From Gemmobacter fulvus (GTDB lineage: Bacteria > Pseudomonadota > Alphaproteobacteria > Rhodobacterales > Rhodobacteraceae): a DNA stretch of 64,000 nucleotides. Each line of letters starts with the position of its first letter. Position 1 is the stretch's first letter. Of the stretch, positions 37,346 through 46,270 are shown one piece after another. The notes beneath the pieces are model-generated. The model had not been told where the DNA came from. It made no database searches and saw only the letters and a program-made list of their open reading frames with translations. The translations under genes and the position numbers were made by a program. The stretch covers positions 3,191,501-3,255,500 of the forward strand of contig NZ_CP076361.1 of NCBI RefSeq assembly GCF_018798885.1, written 5' to 3'.

Positions 37346-38254
37346 TTAGTCGAGCCGGAAGTTCCGTGGGGTCAGCGGCGGGGGCGGCGTCTCGCCCAGA
37401 TGCGGCGCAAGGCTGATCTCCACCGCGCGGCAGATCGCATCCAGCGGCAGCGCATTGGCGGTATGGCCGAACGGATGCGCCAGCTCTTCGGTGACTTCGG
37501 CCAGACCGAAGAACGTATAGGCCACGATCCCGGCAAACAGCGGCGTCAGCCAGCCGGCCGAGTCGATCAGGCCCAGCGGCAGCAGCAGGCAATAGAGCCA
37601 CGAGGTGCGGAAGATCAGCAGCGAATAGACATAGGGCAGGGGCGTCACCGCAATGCGTTCGCAACTGGCCTGCGCCAGACCAAAGCTTGCCATGCGGGTG
37701 GAGATCGCCCTTGCGCCAAACCCGTCCAGACGGCCATCGGCATGGGCTTCGGCCAGCAGGCGGTTCATCAGGTTCACGGCGGCGCAGGGTGGGTGTGCTG
37801 CGGTGGCAAGGCCATCGCCGGGGGCGGCGGCCTCGGCTTTCGCAAGCGCCTCGGCATCATTGCTCAGGCGGCGCAGCTGTGCGCGGTGCAGATGCAGAAA
37901 GGCGATGAACAGCCGCAACAGCCGCGCCCGCAGCAGCGGATCGGGCAGAAACATCTCCAGCTCGCGCGCGAATAGCCGGGCATCGGCCAGAAGCCCGCCC
38001 CACAGCTTGCGCGCCTCCCACCAGCGATCATAGGCGGCATTGTTGCGAAAGCCCAGAAACAGCGACAGCGCCGCCCCGAACACCGCAAAGGGTGTGCCAT
38101 TGGCATAGTTGAGCCGGTAGACCGTGTGATCGACCAGCACCGCCAGCGCCGCCACCACGGTCACGATCAGCAGCTGCGGTGCGATCTGCGGCAGAACCGA
38201 GCCGCGCACCGCAAACAGCAGCTGCATCACCCCCGGCTTGTCGCGCACGATCAT
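37346..38254 (-). CDS. Bestrophin family (UPF0187/YneE-like) membrane protein
   Basis: This 302-residue protein has the bestrophin marks GAALSLFLGFRNNAAYDRWWEARKLWGGL and, near the C-terminus, FFGLAEVTEELAHPFG. It has about four membrane helices. Bacterial bestrophins form pentameric ion channels (cation- or anion-selective). It follows purD by 3 bases and is presumably co-transcribed. Confidence 0.9.
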   Translation of the reverse strand: MIVRDKPGVMQLLFAVRGSVLPQIAPQLLIVTVVAALAVLVDHTVYRLNYANGTPFAVFGAALSLFLGFRNNAAYDRWWEARKLWGGLLADARLFARELEMFLPDPLLRARLLRLFIAFLHLHRAQLRRLSNDAEALAKAEAAAPGDGLATAAHPPCAAVNLMNRLLAEAHADGRLDGFGARAISTRMASFGLAQASCERIAVTPLPYVYSLLIFRTSWLYCLLLPLGLIDSAGWLTPLFAGIVAYTFFGLAEVTEELAHPFGHTANALPLDAICRAVEISLAPHLGETPPPPLTPRNFRLD

Positions 38255-38257
38255 GGC

Positions 38258-39520
38258 TTACAGCGCCCGCCAGCCGATGTCGCGGCGGCAGAACCCCTCG
38301 GGCCAGTCGATCGCATCCACCATGGCATAGGCGCGGGCCTGTGCCTCGGCCAGTGTCGCGCCGCGGGCGGTGACGTTCAGCACCCGCCCGCCGGTGGCGA
38401 CAATCGCCCCGTCGCGCGCGGAGGTGCCGGCATGGAACACCATATTGGCGCTGTCTTCGGGCAGGTCGGTCAGGCCCTTGATCTCGGTGCCCTTCACATA
38501 GGCCCCCGGATAGCCTTGCGCGGCCATCACCACGGTCAGCGCGTGATCCGCTGCCCAGTTCACCTGAATATCGGCCAGACGGCCTTCGGCGCAGGCCTGC
38601 AACAGATCGAGCGCCTGCGCGCCCAGCCGCATCATCAGCACCTGACATTCCGGGTCGCCAAAGCGGCAGTTGTATTCCACCAGACGGCCCTGACCGTTCT
38701 CGATCATCAGACCGGCATAAAGCACACCCTGATAGGGCGTGCCGCGCCGGGCCATTTCGCGGATGGTGGGCAGCACGATTTCATCCATGGCGCGCTGCGC
38801 GATGGTCTCGCTCAGCACCGGGGCGGGGGAATAGGCGCCCATGCCGCCGGTGTTGGGACCGGTATCGCCGTCGCCCACCCGTTTGTGATCCTGCGCCGTG
38901 CCGATGGGCAGTGCGGTGATGCCGTCGGTCAGGATGAAAAAGCTGGCCTCTTCGCCCTGCATGAACTCTTCGATCACCACCTCGGCCCCGGCATCGCCGA
39001 AGGCCCCGCCAAAGATCTCGTCGATCCCGGCCAGCGCCTCGGCCACGGTCATGCCCATGATGACGCCCTTGCCGGCGGCCAGACCATCGGCCTTGACCAC
39101 CAGCGGCGCGCCGGTGCGGCGGATGTAGTCCTTCGCCGCCTCAGCTTCCGAGAACCGCGCATATCCGGCGGTCGGCGCATTGCAGGCGTCGCAAATCTCT
39201 TTGGTGAAGGCCTTGGAGGCCTCCAGACGTGCGGCCTCGGCCGACGGGCCGAAGGTCAGGATCCCGGCGGCGCGCGTGGCATCGGCCACCCCGGCGGCCA
39301 GCGGCGCTTCGGGGCCGACGATCACGAAATCAATGGCGTTTTCCTCGCAGAAATTCACCACCGCCGCGCCATTCAGGATGTCGATGCTGGCACATTCCGC
39401 CAGTTGCGCGATGCCTGCATTGCCGGGTGCCACGATCAGCCGGTCGCATTTCGGATTCTGCCCGACCGCCCAGGCCAGCGCATGTTCGCGCCCGCCACTG
39501 CCGAGAATGAGGATATTCAT
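38258..39520 (-). CDS. purD: Phosphoribosylamine--glycine ligase
   Basis: This 420-residue ATP-grasp enzyme joins glycine to phosphoribosylamine in purine synthesis. Marks are MNILILGSGGREHALAW, FGPSAEAARLEASKAFTKE, GAPLVVKADGLAAGKGV, and the PurD segment RFGDPECQVLMMRL. It is divergent from the membrane protein gene at 39595, with xseA two genes further, a common order in the group. Confidence 0.97.
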   Translation of the reverse strand: MNILILGSGGREHALAWAVGQNPKCDRLIVAPGNAGIAQLAECASIDILNGAAVVNFCEENAIDFVIVGPEAPLAAGVADATRAAGILTFGPSAEAARLEASKAFTKEICDACNAPTAGYARFSEAEAAKDYIRRTGAPLVVKADGLAAGKGVIMGMTVAEALAGIDEIFGGAFGDAGAEVVIEEFMQGEEASFFILTDGITALPIGTAQDHKRVGDGDTGPNTGGMGAYSPAPVLSETIAQRAMDEIVLPTIREMARRGTPYQGVLYAGLMIENGQGRLVEYNCRFGDPECQVLMMRLGAQALDLLQACAEGRLADIQVNWAADHALTVVMAAQGYPGAYVKGTEIKGLTDLPEDSANMVFHAGTSARDGAIVATGGRVLNVTARGATLAEAQARAYAMVDAIDWPEGFCRRDIGWRAL

Positions 39521-39594
39521 GCGCGCACCCCGCTTGGCCTTTGGATAGGGGCGTCATAGGGTTTGCAGCGTCGAACCGCAAGGAGAGCAAGAGG

Positions 39595-40191
39595 GTGCAG
39601 GACGAACAACTTTGGCAGCAGATCCTGGCGCTGCCGTTGATTGGCCCGGACGATCTGGCCGTGCCGCGCAGCACGTTCAGATTTGGTGCGCCCCTGGCCG
39701 CGCATGTGAAGCAGGAAATCCTGCTGGAACTGCGGCGCTTCCTGTATCTTCTGGCCGTCAGCGGCGAAGAGCTGGTGCCCAGCCCGTTCATTGCCGATGC
39801 ACTGCGCGATCTGGTGGCGAAATCCGGGCCGGAACTTGTTTTGGGCACGCATCCCGACCGCGCCGCCCGGCTGACACTCAGCCTGCGCATGGGGCGCAAT
39901 CCGCTGCTGTGGCAGCGCGACTATCAGCGCAGCCTTGATCTGCGCGCCCGCAGTTTCGGCGCGGCGGACCCGGAACATATCTGGCCATCGCTGCGGTCGT
40001 ATCGGCTGCAACTGGCGGGCTGGGCGCTTCTGGCCGCTGGGCTGGTGCTGGCCGTGCTGGCAAAACTGGGGGCCGACACGGGGGTAGCGGCCTTGGCCCT
40101 GTTGATCTGCGGCGGCTTCATTTGGGGCACCGAAGGCCCGTGGCCTGTCCACCTGCCGGTCCGGCAAGGCGTCTGGGCCCGGCTGCGCTGA
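39595..40191 (+). CDS. Membrane protein with glycine-rich-domain-like N-terminus
   Basis: This 198-residue protein has a soluble helical domain (1-135) and two membrane helices at the C-terminus (about 140-175). The domain includes EILLELRRFLYLLAVSGEELVPS. It shares its layout and the LRRFLxLxA segment with the next gene, suggesting a diverged duplicate. The start is GTG at 39595 with AAGGAG nine bases upstream; the open frame begins earlier at a TTG with no such signal. Function unknown. Confidence 0.7.
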   Translation: MQDEQLWQQILALPLIGPDDLAVPRSTFRFGAPLAAHVKQEILLELRRFLYLLAVSGEELVPSPFIADALRDLVAKSGPELVLGTHPDRAARLTLSLRMGRNPLLWQRDYQRSLDLRARSFGAADPEHIWPSLRSYRLQLAGWALLAAGLVLAVLAKLGADTGVAALALLICGGFIWGTEGPWPVHLPVRQGVWARLR

Positions 40192-40280
40192 GTGCGCGGC
40201 CCGCCCCTTCGGCCCGCCGCTTCGGGTTGACAGCCCTGCCATGCCCGCCGAAGGTGCAGCCCCATCGCCGCGAGTGAGAC

Positions 40281-40895
40281 ATGACGGAACACCAAGCCCT
40301 TGCCCGGATCGACGCCGTGCCGCTGACCCTGACGGGGGGCCGCAGCCTGCAAGACTGGCTGGCCCATGAAACCGCGCTGGGGCCGGAGGGCGCGCGGCGG
40401 GCGATCATCGAATACCGCCGGTTTCTTGCGCTGGCGCTGACTGCGCCGCGTGATGCGCCTGCGATGCCGCCGCCGCTGGTGCAGCAGGTCTGGCAGAGGC
40501 ACCGCGATGACGGGGCCGCCTATCACGCCTTTTGCAGCGCGTTGGACTGCGGCTATTTTCACCACAACGTGTCGCGCTGGCAAATCACCCGCGCCGAAGC
40601 CTATCGCCAGACCCGCGCCCGCTATCACGCCGCCTTTGGCGCGCTTTCGCAGTTCTGGTGGCCGCATCCGGCGCTGCTGGCGATCCGCACCCGGCTGACA
40701 GTCGTGTGGATCGTGCTGGCGATCGGGTGCGTCTTCTTCGGCGTGGTCGACAGGATCGAGTCGGTCTGGGCTGTTCTGGCGATTTATGGTGTGGTGGCGG
40801 CGCTGCTGCTGGCCGGGCGCTTCCTTCCCCTCCGGTTTCGGGAGTATGAAGGCCCGCGCGGATCTGTGGCGATGAGGCATGATGGACCTGTTTGA
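40281..40895 (+). CDS. Glycine-rich domain (GRDP-like) membrane protein
   Basis: This 204-residue protein has an N-terminal domain (about 1-120) with EYRRFLALAL, LVQQVWQRHRDDGAAYHAFCSALDCGYFHHN. This resembles the GRDP/DUF1399 pattern of a Trp-x-x-His helix followed by Tyr and Phe-Cys. Two membrane helices follow (about 140-182) with a short basic tail. The role is unknown. Its last 14 bases overlap xseA in another frame, so it may be coupled to that gene. Confidence 0.72.
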   Translation: MTEHQALARIDAVPLTLTGGRSLQDWLAHETALGPEGARRAIIEYRRFLALALTAPRDAPAMPPPLVQQVWQRHRDDGAAYHAFCSALDCGYFHHNVSRWQITRAEAYRQTRARYHAAFGALSQFWWPHPALLAIRTRLTVVWIVLAIGCVFFGVVDRIESVWAVLAIYGVVAALLLAGRFLPLRFREYEGPRGSVAMRHDGPV

Positions 40896-42453
40896 AGACA
40901 CCCCCGCCCCGCAGGGCAATCAACCCGAATTCACCGTGTCGGAACTGTCCGGCGCGGTAAAGCGCGTGATTGAAGGCGAATTCGGCCTTGTGCGGGTGCG
41001 CGGCGAGGTGGGCCGGGTCAGCCGCCCGGCCTCGGGGCATCTGTATTTCGATCTGAAGGATGATCGCAGCGTGATTGCCGCAATCAGCTGGAAGGGGCAG
41101 GTGTCCAAGATGCAGACCCGCCCGGAGGAAGGCATGGAGGTCGTGGCCACCGGGCGCATGACCACCTTTCCCGGCCAGTCGAAATATCAGCTGATCGTCG
41201 AGGATGTGGCCCCTGCCGGGGCCGGGGCGCTGATGGCGATGCTGGAAAAGCGCCGTGCCGCCTTGCAGGCCGAAGGGCTGTTCGATCCGGCGCGCAAGCA
41301 GCAGATCCCCTATCTGCCTTCGGTGATCGGGGTTGTCACTTCGCCCTCGGGGGCGGTGATCCGCGATATTCTGCACCGGCTGCGTGACCGCTTTCCGCGC
41401 CATGTGCTGATCTGGCCGGTGCCGGTGCAGGGGCAGGCCTGCGCGCCCGAAGTGGCCGCTGCGATCCGGGGTTTCAACGCGCTGCCCGCAGGCGGCCCGA
41501 TCCCGCGCCCGGATCTGATCATCGTGGCGCGCGGTGGTGGCAGTCTTGAGGATCTGTGGGGGTTCAACGAAGAGATCGTGGTGCGGGCGGCGGCGGAGAG
41601 TGCCATCCCGCTGATTTCGGCGGTGGGGCACGAAACCGATACCACGCTGATTGATTTTGCCGCCGACCGGCGCGCGCCGACCCCGACTGCTGCTGCCGAA
41701 ATGGCGGTGCCGGTGCGGCTGGAGCTGTTGGCCCAGGTCGATGGCATGGGCGCGCGCATGGCGCAGGGCGTGGTGCGCGGGCTGGGGCTGCGCGGCCAAC
41801 GGCTGCGCGATCTGTCGCGGGCGCAGCCGCGCCCCGAGACGCTGACCGGCCCTGCGGCGCAGCGCTTTGATGCGGCGGTGCAGCGGCTTGGCGGGGCGCT
41901 TGGCATGGCGGTGGCGCAAAAGCGCGGCGCCTTGCAGGCCCGTGCAGCGGGGCTGCGCCCCGAGATGCTGCGCGGCCTGATCGCGCGCCGCGCCGACCGG
42001 CTGGAGGCGCGGTTCGCGGCACTGGATGCCGGCCTGTCGCGGCGGCTGGAACGCGCCCATACCGGCATCGACAAATGGGCCTCGCGGCTGGCCCCGGCGC
42101 TGGCGCGGCTTCTGGCCACAGCGGCAGGCGACATCACCAAAGGCCGGGCACGGCTGGCGCTGGCCGAGACCCGGCTGGAGGCCGCGCCGGCGCGGCGTCT
42201 GGCGATGCTGGCCGAGCGGCTGGAGGCACTGGAGCGGATGCGCCTGACGTTGGGCTATCAGGCGACGCTGCGCCGGGGCTATGCCGTGGTGCGCGGCGAT
42301 GGCGCGGTGGTCACCGGCAAGGCCGATGCCGAACGTGCCAGCACGCTGGAGATCGAGTTCCGCGACGGACGGCTGGTTGTGGCAGCAGGCCCCGCCAAAC
42401 CGGGCCGTGGCAAGAAGCCGGGCGAGGCCCCGGATCAGGGCAGCCTGTTCTGA
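40882..42453 (+). CDS. xseA: Exodeoxyribonuclease VII large subunit
   Basis: This 523-residue subunit has an N-terminal OB fold (about 15-110) with FTVSELSGAVKRVIEGEF and RVRGEVGRVSRPASGHLYF. The catalytic core has GVVTSPSGAVIRDILHRL, VARGGGSLEDLWGFNEE and SAVGHETDTTLIDFAADRRAPTPT. A long helical C-terminal part follows. With XseB it degrades single-stranded DNA. The start at 40882 is preferred to the ATG 3 bases earlier because of spacing to GAGG. Confidence 0.97.
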   Translation: MDLFEDTPAPQGNQPEFTVSELSGAVKRVIEGEFGLVRVRGEVGRVSRPASGHLYFDLKDDRSVIAAISWKGQVSKMQTRPEEGMEVVATGRMTTFPGQSKYQLIVEDVAPAGAGALMAMLEKRRAALQAEGLFDPARKQQIPYLPSVIGVVTSPSGAVIRDILHRLRDRFPRHVLIWPVPVQGQACAPEVAAAIRGFNALPAGGPIPRPDLIIVARGGGSLEDLWGFNEEIVVRAAAESAIPLISAVGHETDTTLIDFAADRRAPTPTAAAEMAVPVRLELLAQVDGMGARMAQGVVRGLGLRGQRLRDLSRAQPRPETLTGPAAQRFDAAVQRLGGALGMAVAQKRGALQARAAGLRPEMLRGLIARRADRLEARFAALDAGLSRRLERAHTGIDKWASRLAPALARLLATAAGDITKGRARLALAETRLEAAPARRLAMLAERLEALERMRLTLGYQATLRRGYAVVRGDGAVVTGKADAERASTLEIEFRDGRLVVAAGPAKPGRGKKPGEAPDQGSLF

Positions 42454-42468
42454 CCCTGCCGCAGGGGC

Positions 42469-42521
42469 GCGTTTGCAGATGGCATCGAGCCATCCGCAAA
42501 CGCATTGCCATGGACAGCGGC
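42469..42521 (+). repeat. Structured two-copy element, copy B (candidate ncRNA)
   Basis: The outer stem GCGTTTGC/GCAAACGC encloses the inner stem GATGGC/GCCATC with the same ATCGA loop as copy A. It is followed by the identical 18-base ATTGCCATGGACAGCGGC and then a GCGGC/GCCGC hairpin. It begins 15 bases past xseA on the same strand and lies in a convergent gap, like copy A. Confidence 0.5.
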
Positions 42522-42574
42522 CCGCGCGCCGCCTTTGCCATCACGGCGGCGCAGCGGCGGAGCTGGGGGCTGGG

Positions 42575-42979
42575 TCACACCCCGACATCTGGGCCGGCGC
42601 AAAGCAGCGGCTTGTCGGTCTGCGCCACCTCGGACAGTTCGGTGCCCTCGGGGTCGCCCTCGAACTGCGCCTTCAGCCCTTCGCCTTCGCGCCAGAATTT
42701 CCAGCATTGCGGCGCGCCTTCGTCCTCATAGACAAAGCAGATCAGCCCGGCCTCTTCATACCATGAACCGATCTTGCAGACATCCTGGGTAAAGGCCCAG
42801 CGGACACGGCGGTTCGGCAGATATTGTTCGGTGCCGAACACTTCGCCGCCCATCGCATAGGTCAGGGTCTTGCCCTGCGAATAGCTGTCGAATTCTTCGG
42901 CGGTCAACGGGGTTTCGGCCCGTGCCGCGCCGCACAGCGGCAGGGCGATCAGGGCGGCGAACAGCAGGGACAGACGCAT
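42575..42979 (-). CDS. Secreted hypothetical protein
   Basis: Not assigned to a family. It is 134 residues with a signal peptide (about 1-21, ending GAARA-ET). The mature domain has TAEEFDSYSQGKTLTYAMGG, then RRVRWAFTQDVCKIGSWYEE, LICFVYEDEGAPQCWKFW and a last Cys in LLCAGP. Four cysteines could form two periplasmic disulfides. The ATG at 42979 has GGAG seven bases upstream. It lies 69 bases after the AlkB-type gene on the same strand. Confidence 0.72.
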   Translation of the reverse strand: MRLSLLFAALIALPLCGAARAETPLTAEEFDSYSQGKTLTYAMGGEVFGTEQYLPNRRVRWAFTQDVCKIGSWYEEAGLICFVYEDEGAPQCWKFWREGEGLKAQFEGDPEGTELSEVAQTDKPLLCAGPDVGV

Positions 42980-43048
42980 GGGCAAGCTCCACTCAGACAG
43001 GGGCAGACTGCCAGAGCGGCGCGCGCTTGGCCAGTGACGGCGCCGTGA

Positions 43049-44089
43049 TCAGCGCTGCCAGCGTTTCAGCCGGGGCCGCATCAGCCGCCGCCAGCGGCGC
43101 GGAAACAGCGCAATGACCGAACAGAGCGGCAGCGAATAGGGCAGGCGCGGCGCGTCCTCTGCATGTGGCAGGCGCAGCGCCGGATAGGGGCGCGCCGGAT
43201 GGGCATGGTGATCGGAATGGCGCGGCGCATTCAGCATCAGCCCCGACGAAAACCAGTGCGGCGCGTTCCAGCTGTGCCGGTCGCTGACCGGCTCCAGCCG
43301 CCCGTCGGGCAGGCGGGCGCGGCTCAACCCGTAATGCTGCACATAATCCGACAGCATCAGCTGCGCCGTCGCATAGGCCGCCAGTGCCAGCCAGACCAGC
43401 CCGCCCGCCGGGCCTGCCAGCAAGACTCCCAGGCCAAGACAGGCCAGCCCGCCCCCGACATAGATCCAATAGGGATGCACCCCGCCCGCCGCCGCCCGCC
43501 GCGTGGTTTCGGCCTCCCGCCCGGCGCGGAAACTGCCCAGATAGGCGCGTGGCAGAAAGGCGTAAAAGCTCTCCTCGCCCCGTGCAGTATTGGGATCAGC
43601 CTCACTCGCCACATGCCGGTGATGCACCAGCCGATGCGCCGAGGTGTGATGCCCGTTCAGCATGGTGACATAGATCACCATGCCCAGCCGGAACAGCCCG
43701 CGCGCGCCGCGATGGATCAGCTCATGCGCCACAGGGTTCGACACCTGCCCGAAGAACTGGCCAAAGCCCAGAAAGGCCACGACGCGCATCGGGGTCGACA
43801 GATCGCTGTCCCCGGCAATCGCCCAGACCACCAGCGGAAAGGCCAGCAGATGCCCCAGCCCCAGCGCCAGAAGCAGCGCATCGGCGGCGGGAAACTCCGC
43901 CCCCTCGGGCGCATCCGGGGCCACCAGCGGCACAAGGTGGTCCAGACAGGCGGTCAGCACCCCCATATAAAGCAACCCTGCGAGCAGCCAGCCGCCGCCC
44001 CACCACAGACCAGCCAGCAACAGCCCCAGCGGCAGCAAGGCGGCAGCGGCAAACAGGATCATCGGCGGTACGGGCAGGGGGCGGCTCAT
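43049..44089 (-). CDS. AlkB-type membrane di-iron oxygenase (alkane 1-monooxygenase family)
   Basis: This 346-residue polytopic protein has the His boxes of the AlkB/fatty-acid hydroxylase group: VAHELIHRG, AHRLVHHRHVASEADP, DYVQHYGLSR and APRHSDHHAHPARPYP. These bind a di-iron centre. Alkane hydroxylases oxidise terminal methyl groups. No rubredoxin or rubredoxin reductase gene is adjacent, so the natural substrate (alkane, lipid or other) is open. Confidence 0.88.
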   Translation of the reverse strand: MSRPLPVPPMILFAAAALLPLGLLLAGLWWGGGWLLAGLLYMGVLTACLDHLVPLVAPDAPEGAEFPAADALLLALGLGHLLAFPLVVWAIAGDSDLSTPMRVVAFLGFGQFFGQVSNPVAHELIHRGARGLFRLGMVIYVTMLNGHHTSAHRLVHHRHVASEADPNTARGEESFYAFLPRAYLGSFRAGREAETTRRAAAGGVHPYWIYVGGGLACLGLGVLLAGPAGGLVWLALAAYATAQLMLSDYVQHYGLSRARLPDGRLEPVSDRHSWNAPHWFSSGLMLNAPRHSDHHAHPARPYPALRLPHAEDAPRLPYSLPLCSVIALFPRRWRRLMRPRLKRWQR

Positions 44090-44246
44090 GGCGCGACCTT
44101 AGCATAGGGCCGACGCGCCGCCAGCCCCCGTACCGCCAGCCCTCGCGCCAAGCTGCCGCAACTCGCAGCCCTTCCATGCCCTCGCCCCTTCCATCCTGCG
44201 TGTGAAACGACTAGGTGAGACAGGTATTTCCCATGCGGGGGCGGCG

Positions 44247-45254
44247 ATGTCCTTCTTCAAGAAACTCAAAGACCGGATGTTCCGGTCCTCCGACAAGATC
44301 GGCAACAGCCTCGATGCGCTGGTGGATGCGGCTCCGGTCCCGCAGCCTGCCGCTGCCGTGACAGAGGCCGCAAAACCCGGCCTGCTCGACCGCCTGATCG
44401 GGCGCGAGGCCGATGCGCCGCGCCGCGTGATGGATGACGCGATGCTGGAAAGCCTCGAAGAGCTGCTGATCGAGGCCGATATGGGCGTCGATACGGCCCT
44501 GCGCGTCGCCGCCAATATCGCCGAAGGCCGGATGGGCCGCCGCATCTCCACGCCCGAGCTGAAAACGGCCCTGGCCGAAGAGGTGGCGCGCATCATGGCC
44601 CCGGTGGCCCGCCCGATGCCGCTCTATGCCAAACGCCCGCAGGTGGTGCTGGTGGTGGGCGTCAACGGCTCCGGCAAGACCACGACCATCGGCAAACTGG
44701 CGTCGCAGTTCAAGGCGGCCGGCAAGACGGTGGTGATTGCGGCAGGCGATACCTTCCGCGCCGCCGCCGTGGAACAGTTGCAGATCTGGGGCACCCGCGC
44801 CGGGGTGCCGGTGCTCACCGCGCCCGAAGGCTCCGATCCCGCCAGCCTCGCCTTCGATGCCATGACCCGCGCGCAGGAAATCGGTGCCGACCTCCTGCTG
44901 ATCGACACCGCAGGCCGCCTGCAGAACCGCGCCGATCTGATGGAAGAACTGGCCAAGATCGTGCGGGTGATCCGCAAGAAGGATGACACCGCCCCCCACA
45001 ACACCCTGCTGGTGCTGGATGCGACCACCGGCCAGAACGCGGTCAGCCAGGTGGAAACCTTCCGCAAACTGGCCGATGTCTCGGGCCTGATCATGACCAA
45101 ACTCGACGGCACCGCCAAGGGCGGCGTGCTGGTCAGCCTCGCCGACAAGTTCGGCCTGCCCATCCATGCCATCGGCCTCGGCGAACAGATCGACGATCTG
45201 GCCGCCTTCGATCCCGAAGATTTCGCCCGCGCCCTCGTGGGCCTTGCTGAATGA
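44247..45254 (+). CDS. ftsY: Signal recognition particle receptor FtsY
   Basis: This 335-residue SRP GTPase docks SRP-ribosome complexes at the membrane. A short acidic-poor N-terminal A region (1-60) precedes the N domain (about 60-135). The G domain has GVNGSGKTTTIGKL, GDTFRAAAVEQL, LIDTAGRLQNR and TKLDGTAKGG. The ATG at 44247 gives the typical MSFFKKLKDRM start. It heads ftsY-EamA-yciB. Confidence 0.97.
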   Translation: MSFFKKLKDRMFRSSDKIGNSLDALVDAAPVPQPAAAVTEAAKPGLLDRLIGREADAPRRVMDDAMLESLEELLIEADMGVDTALRVAANIAEGRMGRRISTPELKTALAEEVARIMAPVARPMPLYAKRPQVVLVVGVNGSGKTTTIGKLASQFKAAGKTVVIAAGDTFRAAAVEQLQIWGTRAGVPVLTAPEGSDPASLAFDAMTRAQEIGADLLLIDTAGRLQNRADLMEELAKIVRVIRKKDDTAPHNTLLVLDATTGQNAVSQVETFRKLADVSGLIMTKLDGTAKGGVLVSLADKFGLPIHAIGLGEQIDDLAAFDPEDFARALVGLAE

Positions 45255-45274
45255 TCCTGCCCACCGGCCTCTCA

Positions 45275-45338
45275 TTTCATCTTGGCCCCAATATCCTCGG
45301 GGGGACGGCCGCAGGCCGTGGGGGGCAGACAGCCCCCC
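45275..45338 (-). repeat. Dispersed GC-hairpin / GGATATT..GGCCAAGATGAAA repeat, copy 1
   Basis: On the minus strand a hairpin GGGGGGC/GCCCCCC is followed by a second hairpin ACGGCC/GGCCGT. The tail is CCCCCGAGGATATT then GGGGCCAAGATGAAA. The copy at 60451-60502 has the same order with the tail differing at only a few bases. It sits between ftsY and the transporter gene. Function unknown. Confidence 0.65.
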
Positions 45339-45367
45339 GTCGCCGCTGATCCCGGGCGCAACGCAGG

Positions 45368-46267
45368 ATGAGCGATTGGTTGCGATCTCTCGAAGGCACC
45401 GCCGCCGGGCATGATGCCGCGCTGGCTCTGGCCCTGCTGGCGGCGGTGCTGCATGCGCTGTTCGGGGCGCTGCAAAAGGGCCGCCACGATCCCTGGCTGT
45501 CACGCGCGGCGATTGACGGCAGCTATGCGCTGATCGCCGCGCCATTTGCCCTGTTCGTGGTGCCCTGGCCCGAGCCGCATATGTGGCCGATCTTCGCCGG
45601 GGCCTTTGCCATCCACGCGGTCTACAAGCTGCTGCAGGCGATGACCTACAGCCGGGGCGCCTTTACCGTGGTCTATCCGGTGGTCCGTGGCACCGGGCCG
45701 CTGTTCACGGTGACCTTTGCAGGCTTCGTCTTCGGCGAACAGTTCACTGCGGGCCAATGGGCCGGGGTGGCGCTGCTGTCGGGCGGGATTCTCGGGCTGG
45801 CACTCTGGAACCTCGTCCATATCCGTGCGCAGCGCGATACGATGATCCCGGCGCTGTGGCTCGCCTTTGCCACCGGCGGTTTCGTGGCGCTTTATACCAC
45901 CTATGATGCCTACGGCATCCGCGCCACCGCCGATCCCTTCACCTTTCTGGCCTGGTTCTTCCTGATCGACGGCGTGCTGATGCCGGTGCTGACCGTCCGG
46001 CGCTGGTGCCGCTTGCCCCGGCCCGAGATCACAGCTTTGCTACAGCGGGGTGTGCTCGGGGCCTTTGTCGCCTATTTCAGCTTTGGCTCGGTGATGATGG
46101 CCACCCGGCTGGACAAGGTGGGCGAGGCGGCGGTGCTGCGCGAAACCTCGACCGTATTTGCCGCCTTGATCGGCTGGCTGGTTCTGGGCGAAAAGGTGGG
46201 GCGCGTGCAATTCGCGCTGATGGCGCTGATCGCCGCAGGTGCGGTGATCGTGGAAGTGATGGGATAG
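45368..46267 (+). CDS. DMT superfamily (EamA) transporter
   Basis: This 299-residue protein has about ten membrane helices in two EamA repeats. Repeat signatures are the Pro-containing AFTVVYPVVRGTGPLFT in the first half and AAVLRETSTVFAALIGWLVLGEKV in the second. EamA proteins export metabolites or amino acids; the substrate is unknown. It is followed after 3 bases by yciB. Confidence 0.9.
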   Translation: MSDWLRSLEGTAAGHDAALALALLAAVLHALFGALQKGRHDPWLSRAAIDGSYALIAAPFALFVVPWPEPHMWPIFAGAFAIHAVYKLLQAMTYSRGAFTVVYPVVRGTGPLFTVTFAGFVFGEQFTAGQWAGVALLSGGILGLALWNLVHIRAQRDTMIPALWLAFATGGFVALYTTYDAYGIRATADPFTFLAWFFLIDGVLMPVLTVRRWCRLPRPEITALLQRGVLGAFVAYFSFGSVMMATRLDKVGEAAVLRETSTVFAALIGWLVLGEKVGRVQFALMALIAAGAVIVEVMG

Positions 46268-46270
46268 GCA

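Noticed and set aside
36026-37975. 649-codon + strand open frame over lysC and bestrophin
   Set aside because: It is the complement of two clear genes and has His/Gly/Gln-rich antisense composition.
37346-39520. Riboswitch upstream of purD
   Set aside because: Only about 75 bases separate purD from the divergent gene, and no purine or other aptamer pattern is visible.
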